Shown here piece by piece: positions 32,298-37,497 of a stretch of 37,497 nucleotides of DNA. Position numbers and translations under genes: made by a program. The DNA comes from Deltaproteobacteria bacterium. Its GTDB lineage: Bacteria; Desulfobacterota; DSM-4660; Desulfatiglandales; HGW-15. Each line of letters starts with the position of its first letter. The stretch's first letter is position 1. The stretch is taken from contig JAFGFM010000035.1 of assembly GCA_016931115.1 (NCBI GenBank), positions 1 through 37,497 of the forward strand, read 5' to 3'. The notes beneath the pieces were generated by a model. The model searched no databases, was not told where the DNA came from, and saw only the letters and a list, made by a program, of their open reading frames with translations.

Positions 32298-33203
32298 TCA
32301 AATAGTAAAAGATGAAATATTTTCAAGTCTGTCTGCTACGGCTCTAACTACCTTAAAAACCCTTTCAAGGTCAAACCCCTTATAATCATCACCTCGCAAT
32401 ACAGGCTTTAATTCTGTATCAAGCTGTTTTTTTAGAGAGTCATAATGCTGATCAGTGACATTTACAGGCGCATTATCTGGTACAGCAACCTTTTTTGAAA
32501 CAAGGTCAAGAAATGTCACATCATCAGGGATAAAGTTTTTCTTACGTATGGCATAATCTATATCATAAAAATCCCTGATAGCGGGTTCTCTGCGCGACAG
32601 GGCAGCCCGAAATTTTTCAGCCATTCCCTCTTCATAGGAAATACACTGGAAATAGAAAGGCTGCATCATGGCATTACCGGAAACAGGGTTAAGAAGAATG
32701 GTTTTTAAATTACCTTTTACAGGAGGCATAATGAGCGGTTCACGTAAACCCAACTCAATCTTGATGATCTCCTCATACCCGCCCAGCAGAGACTGATAAC
32801 CTACAACAGCAATATATTGCATGGAATTGTTAGCACCTGTAAGTGGCTGAACCAGCCTGAACATATCCAATTCATTGGTAAGGTTGTTTATTGCATTTTT
32901 TAAAGGGTCTGCCATTTTGCTTCGTTTTGAACGTGACAACACTAAAGGGGCTGATATTGCAAAATCGAGGTCTTCGCTTAACCTGTAAAATCCTGCATGC
33001 ACTTTTGCAAGGCATGTCCCCCCTTAAAATACAATGGTATCATCTGTTGTTGCCAAATAATGGAGGAGCAGGGTGCAGAAATAATCCTTTTCTATCAACC
33101 TTTGCGAGAAAAGTGTCTCAGCAGCAGTATAGTTAACCGCCTCTCTGAAGAGAGGAACATCCCTGTGAACCTGGACAATAGTTCCTGTTTTATGATTATT
33201 CAT
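32298..33203 (-). pseudogene. abiEii-type nucleotidyltransferase toxin interrupted by an in-frame TAA
   Basis: The frame from ATG 33203 is open for 59 codons, meets TAA at 33026-33024, and continues without shift to 32298, for 301 codons in all, the normal AbiEii length. The ATG overlaps the antitoxin stop by eight bases. Across the stop the protein reads IVF[stop]GGTCLAKVHAGFYRLSEDLDF; family members have IVFKGGTxLxK...RxSEDxD, so a lysine codon changed to TAA directly before the GG of the catalytic motif. A restart at GTG 33002 would lack that GG and be inactive. AbiEii toxins are GTP-binding nucleotidyltransferases of type IV toxin-antitoxin phage-defence systems. Confidence 0.85.
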
Positions 33204-33990
33204 TTAAGGTAACCCCCCAGCGTCGGTTGATTCTGCCGCGTTTCGGCCTTAAAGGTATCCATGGAATCAGGGAAGTTGTAGGTTTTAGCTGCCTCTGTAA
33301 CCTTTTAAGAAGGCTTTCTTCTGTCCCCTCCATATCAAGGAGCAGGGCTATTCTCCTTATGGTGCCGGTATCGCCATAGCGAAGGGTCAAATTAATGAGG
33401 TTCTTAGCATCAATACGCCCTGAATTTAGCTCATTCTTTATCCACCCGTATGCACGGGGCAGAGAGTTGAATCTCGACCAGTCATACACTGCATCAACCA
33501 GGGTACGAATCCTTGAGGAATATACTATTGTTAAACCTTCGGCAGTCTTAAACTCTTCTGTATCTCCAAGCCTCTTTTCATCCACCTTGATGAGTGAAAG
33601 AGAAACTGCGCCTACATTTCGTTCACCTGAAAGGCAGTTGTTATAGGCATAAATCCTTACTGGTACCTGTTCATCAAAACCATAGCGATTAAAGGCATTT
33701 GGACCGCATACCTGGTATCCGCCCTTATAGGCATCCATAAGGGTTTTGATAACCAGTGTTTGATCAGGGCTCCATTTTCCACCCAGGGGTAACCTTTCCG
33801 GTACAAGATAAAGGCCGCGCTGTACCCTTGCTATCATCCCAGCCATTGCAAGGCGACTAAAGAGGTTTCGCTCCTGATCAGGGGATAGTTCAAGTGCAGA
33901 AGCAATATCACCAGGTTTTAAAACCCGCAGCTTTCGCATCTGTATATATGCAAAAAATTGTGTCTCAAGTCTTCCTAATCGTTTTTTCAT
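33196..33990 (-). CDS. AbiEi-type antitoxin/transcriptional regulator
   Basis: 264 residues. AbiEi proteins have an N-terminal winged helix that represses the operon and a C-terminal part that neutralises the toxin. The winged helix is seen in LKPGDIASALELSPDQERNLFSRLAMAGMIARVQRGLYLVP (about 25-65); the middle holds the AbiEi block GGYQVCGPNAFNRYGFDEQVPVRIYAYNNCLSGER. The frame is intact. Its stop overlaps the toxin start, as in known AbiE operons. The promoter at 34025-33997 leaves almost no 5' leader. Since the toxin is broken, the antitoxin may persist only as a repressor. Confidence 0.85.
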   Translation of the reverse strand: MKKRLGRLETQFFAYIQMRKLRVLKPGDIASALELSPDQERNLFSRLAMAGMIARVQRGLYLVPERLPLGGKWSPDQTLVIKTLMDAYKGGYQVCGPNAFNRYGFDEQVPVRIYAYNNCLSGERNVGAVSLSLIKVDEKRLGDTEEFKTAEGLTIVYSSRIRTLVDAVYDWSRFNSLPRAYGWIKNELNSGRIDAKNLINLTLRYGDTGTIRRIALLLDMEGTEESLLKRLQRQLKPTTSLIPWIPLRPKRGRINRRWGVTLNE

Positions 33991-33996
33991 TGGTGC

Positions 33997-34042
33997 ATTG
34001 TATTTTATAGTTAATAGTCTGTCAAGCGATTAACTTAAAATA
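33997..34042 (-). promoter_or_regulatory. Promoter and imperfect inverted repeat of the abiE operon
   Basis: On the minus strand TTGACA (34025-34020) and TACAAT (34002-33997) are exactly 17 bp apart. Six bases (GCACCA) separate the -10 box from the ATG at 33990, so the predicted transcript starts at or next to the start codon. TATTTTATAGTTAAT (34001-34015) and ATTAACTTAAAATA (34029-34042) form an inverted repeat with one extra base in one arm, overlapping both boxes; AbiEi is known to bind inverted repeats in its promoter. Confidence 0.7.
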
Positions 34043-34069
34043 GAATACATATGAATATTCTAAAACCTT

Positions 34070-35188
34070 TTAATGCTGTTTATCCCTTTCATCTTTTTCT
34101 GCGACACAATAGATACCGCCCTCTTCAGCGCCCGGTTTAAAGCACCTGTTGCAGGATATGCATCTGGCCTTTGTGGTGTCACCCCTTTTCCACCTTGATG
34201 CAAGGTCAGGTTCCCTGATTAGCGGTCTTGACATGGTAATGTAGTCGATCCCATCATCTTTTACAGCCTTTTCACACACCTCATATGACCTGAAACCACC
34301 CACAACCATGACAGGGCAATTGACAGATGCCTTGACTTTCAAGGCATATGGCATGTTCCATCCCTCTTTTTCAGGCCTGTTTACCCTCATCCTTAATGGG
34401 CCGTTTTTTATACCAGATGCGCTGTTGCCCGATGATACCTCTATGGCGTCAATGCCAGCATCAGAGAGCCTTTTTGCCACATATAAACCATCATCGATCT
34501 GGAGACCTCCATCCATATTATCCGCGCAATTCATCTTGATCATTACAGGAAAATCATCGCCCACCTTTGTCCTTACCTTTTTATAGACCTCCATGACAAA
34601 CCGGCTCCGGTTTTCTATATCTCCGCCATATTCATCCTTTCTCAGGTTTGTATGTGGCGACAGGAACTGGTTTAAAAGATAACCGTGTGCAGCATGAAGC
34701 TGCACCGCATCAAAGCCATATTCCCTTGCCCGGTATGCGCCTTCACCAAATGCATTTATTATTTCCAGAATTTGTTTCAGGGAGAGTTCTTTAGGTTTTG
34801 CCTGGTAATGGGCCACCATTACCGCTGATGGCGCAACCAGTTCACCCCCTGCATTATCAGGTATGGCCTGGCCGCCTGCATGCACAAGCTGGATGGCAAT
34901 AGCTCCGCCTGAATCGTGAACAGTATTAACAAGCCTTTTATAATCCCCTTTAAATGCATCTGTATTGATTCCAAGTTTTCCTGCAAGCTGCTTACCCTCA
35001 GGCGTTACAAATGCATAACCTGTTGTCATGAGCCCAATACCGCCCAGGGCAAGTTTGCTGTACAGAGTGATCAACTTTTCAGTTGGCCTGCCATCAGGGT
35101 CACACATCCCTTCCCATGTAGCAGACCTTACAAGACGATTCCTGATTCTCATGCCCTTTATAACTATTTCATCAAATATTGCTGCCAT
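34070..35188 (-). CDS. Old Yellow Enzyme-family NADH:flavin oxidoreductase
   Basis: 372 residues forming an FMN-binding TIM barrel. Motifs: IRNRLVRSATWEGMCDPDGRPTEKL at the start, IAIQLVHAGGQ, the substrate-binding histidines in DAVQLHAAHGYLLNQFLSPHTNLRKDEYGGDIENRSRF, and DYITMSRPLIREPDLASRW. The C-terminal CISCNRCF and YC supply four cysteines as in the Fe-S site of 2,4-dienoyl-CoA reductase-type enzymes, but the FAD/NAD(P) domain that follows there is missing. It therefore needs a separate electron donor. The gene starts six bases after prfB on the same strand, so the two are co-transcribed. Substrate unknown. Confidence 0.9.
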   Translation of the reverse strand: MAAIFDEIVIKGMRIRNRLVRSATWEGMCDPDGRPTEKLITLYSKLALGGIGLMTTGYAFVTPEGKQLAGKLGINTDAFKGDYKRLVNTVHDSGGAIAIQLVHAGGQAIPDNAGGELVAPSAVMVAHYQAKPKELSLKQILEIINAFGEGAYRAREYGFDAVQLHAAHGYLLNQFLSPHTNLRKDEYGGDIENRSRFVMEVYKKVRTKVGDDFPVMIKMNCADNMDGGLQIDDGLYVAKRLSDAGIDAIEVSSGNSASGIKNGPLRMRVNRPEKEGWNMPYALKVKASVNCPVMVVGGFRSYEVCEKAVKDDGIDYITMSRPLIREPDLASRWKRGDTTKARCISCNRCFKPGAEEGGIYCVAEKDERDKQH

Positions 35189-35194
35189 AGTACC

Positions 35195-36293
35195 CTATCT
35201 TTTCATCCTCAGATAGGCATCTATAAAATTATCAATATCACCATCCATGACCTTTTCAAGGTTACCGACCTCTTCATTTGTCCTGTGATCTTTTACCATC
35301 CTGTAGGGGTTGAACACATATGACCTTATCTGGCTTCCCCAGGCAATATCCTTCTGGTTCTGGTGCATCTCGTGCTTTTTTTGATCCTGCTTGCCCTTCT
35401 CAAGGTCATACAACCTTGCCTTAAGGACCATCATTGCCATCTCTTTGTTCCTGTGCTGGGATTTTTCATTCTGGCACTGTGCCACAGTATTTGTCGGGAG
35501 ATGGGTTATCCTGATGGCTGAACTTGTCTTGTTAACATGCTGTCCGCCAGGGCCGCTTGCCCTGAATGCATCTATACGCAGATCCTTTTCATCTATCTTG
35601 ATATCTATATCCGTGTCCACCTCCGGGATAACTGAAACAGATGCAAAGGTGGTATGCCTGCGGCCAGTCGCATCAAATGGCGATATCCTGACCATGCGGT
35701 GAACACCGTGTTCAGCCTTCATAAACCCGTATGAATAGGGGCCTGATGCAGAAAATGTGACACTCTTGATACCTGCCTCATCGCCTGGCATGTAATCAAT
35801 TACCTCGGTCTTATACCCCTTTGATTCACACCATCTCAAATACATCCGGTAGAGCATTTCGACCCAGTCCTGAGACTCTGTGCCCCCTGCTCCTGCATTA
35901 ATTGATACTATGCTGTTTCTTCTGTCATCAGGATCACTCATAAGGCACTGAAGATCGAGACTTTTTACCCTTTTCTCCAGACCGGTTATGTCCTGTTTAA
36001 ACTCTTCAATCGACTCCTTATCATCATCTTCAGAGGCCATCTCAACAAGCATGGTCAGATCCTCTGTTTCCTTTTTCAATCCCTCCCAATTTTCTATGGT
36101 ATCCTTCAGATTCGAGCGTTCCTGTGATATGCGTGAGACTTCGTCCTGGGGCTTATCCCAGAAACCCGGTTTTGACATTATTGCATCGAACCGTTCAAGC
36201 TCCAGTATCTTGGAATCCAGGTCAAAGATGACTCCGAAGCATGACAAGGATTTCATTGAGTGTATCTAATTTTTCTTTAAGCTCATTTTCCAT
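35195..36293 (-). CDS. prfB: Peptide chain release factor 2, with programmed +1 frameshift
   Basis: The true start is ATG 36293 with AAGGAG upstream. Frame zero gives MENELKEKLDTLNEILVMLRSHL, then TGA at 36224-36222. Slippage of one base at CTT-T (skip 36224) continues with GAC as DLDSKILELERFDAIM and so on to 35195. Total 365 residues, the usual RF2 length. CTTTGAC is the classical prfB shift site; a CGGAG purine stretch four bases before CTT can serve as the internal Shine-Dalgarno. RF2 reads UGA and UAA: the SPF recognition tripeptide (VRISPFDATGRRH) and the catalytic GGQ (ASGPGGQHVNKTSSAIR) are present. Low RF2 favours the shift, giving self-regulation. Confidence 0.96.
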
Positions 36294-36380
36294 AATTTTT
36301 TCTCCTTCACAGATTATTAAAATGAGCAGAGAAGATAACACCAAAAGGCTTGAGAGTAAAGGGAATGATATGTGACGATA

Positions 36381-36400
36381 GGGCGAATAATTATTCGCCC
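36381..36400. repeat. Perfect 20-bp palindrome
   Basis: GGGCGAATAATTATTCGCCC, a perfect palindrome, in the 346-bp spacer upstream of prfB. The GCGAATAATTATTCGC core is familiar as a scattered repeat in other bacteria; no dedicated function assigned. Confidence 0.8.
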
Positions 36401-36429
36401 GTACATTGGGTTTCAATCTACAATCCTGT

Positions 36430-36611
36430 GGGAGAGTTTCAAAAACTACTGTAGGGGAACAGTGCCTGTGCCCTCTTTCCACATCACGCACTAGCGAGGG
36501 GGTCATCATAAAGTTCACACAAAGACGCAAAGCCACAAAGTGGGTGAGCATTAATAAATGTAGGGGCACAGCGACTGTGCCCTCTTTCAAACCACGTTCC
36601 CGTGAGGGGGA
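36430..36611. repeat. Composite repeat I: two TGTAGGGGCACAG units with linker
   Basis: Unit 1 (from about 36449) reads TGTAGGGGAACAGTGCCTGT and CCCTCTTTCC, then an ACGCACTAGCGAGGGGG tail. Unit 2 starts at 36559 and contains a perfect stem GGGCACAG (36564-36571), loop CGA, CTGTGCCC (36575-36582). The linker TCATCATAAAGTTCACAC and CGCAAAGCCACAAAG lies between them. The same parts recur at 37064-37203. Confidence 0.8.
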
Positions 36612-36639
36612 CTATCGCCTCGCTAATACTCCCCATTCC

Positions 36640-37065
36640 CTAGATCTGGTACTGCATGTCATGCAGCTGGCGAAATCTTCCATTAAGCTCCATCAGATCC
36701 TTATGTGTCCCTGACTCAACAATCTCTCCTTTTTCAAGGACAAATATCCTGTCGGCATTTCTTATTGTGCTAAGCCTGTGGGCAATAACAAAAATGGTGC
36801 ACTTGCCTTTCATGGATTCGATTGATTTCTGAATAAGCTCTTCACTTTCAGCATCAAGGGCAGAAGCCACCTCGTCCAGTAGCAGTATGGAGGGATTCGT
36901 AAGAATTGCCCTCGCAATGGAGATCCGCTGTTTCTGTCCGCCGGAAAGCAGTGTCCCCCTGTCACCTACTACAGTATCGTATTGCTCCGGTTGCGCCATG
37001 ATAAAATCATGGGCATGGGCTGCTACAGAGGCTTCTATTATGGCATTCTTATCAATGTCAGGAGA
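36640..37065 (-). pseudogene. ABC-transporter ATPase, C-terminal fragment
   Basis: The frame runs from a TGA at 37068-37066 to the stop at 36640, about 141 codons. It is the C-terminal half of an exporter-type ATPase: PDIDKNAIIEASVAAHAHDF, the signature LLSGGQKQRISIARAIL, Walker B ILLLDEVASALDAESE, the H-loop VIAHRLSTI and the closing RNADRIFVLEKGEIVESGTHKDLM. Walker A and the membrane domain are missing. Homology stops at about 37060, where the composite repeat begins, so the 5' part was lost by rearrangement. Even if translated, it could not bind ATP normally. Confidence 0.85.
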
Positions 37066-37203
37066 TCATCATAAATTTCACACAAAAACACAAAGGTTTT
37101 AATGGGAGAGTTCCAAAAACTGTAGGGGCACAGCGCCTGCCTGCCCCGCCATAGCTTTAGCGTCGGCGTCGTGCCCTCTTTTTTCAAGCCACGCCCCGCT
37201 AGG
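37064..37203. repeat. Composite repeat II, cut by the IS element
   Basis: ATCATCATAAATTTCACACA, then GGGAGAGTTCCAAAAACTG and TAGGGGCACAGCGCCTG, and later GTGCCCTC and TTCAAGCCACGCCCCG, in the same order as composite repeat I. The loop between GGGCAC and GTGCCC carries the CCCGCCATAG...GTCGGCG element (about 37137-37170). It ends at the presumed IS left end. Confidence 0.8.
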
Positions 37204-37497
37204 AGGCTGTCCGAGAATAGGTAGTCACGCCTTATTTAGTAAAAAAAAATAGAGAGGAATGATAACGCGAAAAAGGTAAGTATAAATAAATACAGGGTCA
37301 ATCAGCATTAAACAATAATGATATCAAATAGTTAAACCAATTTACATATTGACATTTTGTGCATTATATGGTTATCTTCATTTACAATTCACAACATAAA
37401 AGGAATCGTTCAATGAAGATACCCTTCAAGAAAGACCCAGTTGAATACAAGCAAAAAGCCCTGTTTGTCAGTAACGTATTTGATCTACTTCCGTCCG
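37203..37497 (+). mobile_element. Left end of an IS1182-like insertion sequence (partial)
   Basis: The repeat stops and GAGGCTGTCCGAGAATAGG begins at about 37203, resembling the terminal inverted repeat of IS1182/IS5-group elements (from memory). An A/T-rich leader of about 200 bp follows, then the transposase start. The right end is outside the window, so the boundary and target duplication cannot be confirmed. Confidence 0.6.
37413..37497 (+). CDS. IS1182-family transposase, N-terminal part
   Basis: 28 residues are visible before the window ends, from ATG 37413 with AAAAGGA upstream. MKIPFKKDPVEYKQKALFVS followed by NVFDLLPS resembles, from memory, the opening of IS1182-type DDE transposases found in deltaproteobacteria. 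The catalytic residues lie outside the window. The call rests on a short sequence plus the IS-like end 210 bp upstream. Confidence 0.6.
   Translation, partial: MKIPFKKDPVEYKQKALFVSNVFDLLPS

Noticed and set aside
32298-33002. Separate 234-residue AbiEii protein from GTG 33002
   Set aside because: Upstream codons continue the same family alignment to ATG 33203 with one TAA; a restart lacks the catalytic GG, so this is the remnant of a longer gene.
36222-36590. Independent 122-codon gene upstream of prfB
   Set aside because: Only its last 23 codons follow a ribosome site; they form the frame-zero leader of prfB, and the rest runs through repeats.
36406-36714. 102-codon plus-strand frame
   Set aside because: It crosses the composite repeat and the antisense of the ABC fragment, so it is a chance frame.

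Overview
The window reads as a chromosomal segment of an anaerobic Desulfobacterota-type (deltaproteobacterial) organism. This rests on a tungsten/molybdenum aldehyde:ferredoxin oxidoreductase family enzyme, a two-domain-type Old Yellow Enzyme lacking its C-terminal domain, Tat-exported DUF3795 and DUF169 proteins, a B12-binding radical SAM protein, PAS/hybrid signalling proteins, and a LysM-dprA-topA gene order that I recall from this phylum. The phylum call is inference; there is no rRNA or tRNA gene in the window to confirm it.

Left part (1-14,240): mostly plus-strand, short transcription units separated by repeat-rich spacers. It holds the 3' end of a type B carboxylesterase, a nitroreductase, two Tat-signal proteins (DUF3795, DUF169), an exported small domain resembling the C-terminal half of SAM hydroxide adenosyltransferase, an RHH/PIN toxin-antitoxin pair, a small membrane protein, a CPNCPL-motif protein, a DNRLRE-like lipoprotein, an AOR-family enzyme, a TPR protein, GlsB/YeaQ, HtpX, an AbrB/PIN toxin-antitoxin pair, a DUF4197 lipoprotein and a small membrane protein. 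The spacers carry a 7-bp tandem array (29 units in register at 1208-1410, with smaller copies at 4003 and 5950) and five copies of a CACGAA/TTCGTG inverted repeat.

Centre and right (14,241-36,293): after a GT9 glycosyltransferase, nearly everything is on the minus strand. Reading in the direction of transcription: prfB (with its programmed +1 frameshift) and an Old Yellow Enzyme; an AbiE-type toxin-antitoxin module whose toxin gene carries an in-frame TAA exactly at the nucleotidyltransferase motif; then a long, tightly packed series LysM protein - dprA - topA - HD hydrolase - Hsp33-like protein - DUF4080 radical SAM - citrate synthase - GGDEF diguanylate cyclase - SPFH/zinc-ribbon protein - zinc-ribbon partner - TIGR02757 protein; and finally a hybrid histidine kinase that converges on the GT9 gene.

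Right edge (36,294-37,497): a repeat-built junction. A truncated ABC-transporter ATPase lies between two same-orientation copies of a composite repeat, the second copy is cut by the left end of an IS1182-like element, and the window ends inside its transposase.

The most unusual signals are (i) a roughly 35-bp element with the core CGCCATAG...CGGCG found four times, each time between the arms of a different, unrelated palindromic host repeat; (ii) the nonsense-interrupted abiEii with an apparently leaderless abiEi promoter; (iii) the heptad array; and (iv) the SPFH/zinc-ribbon pair tied to a diguanylate cyclase.
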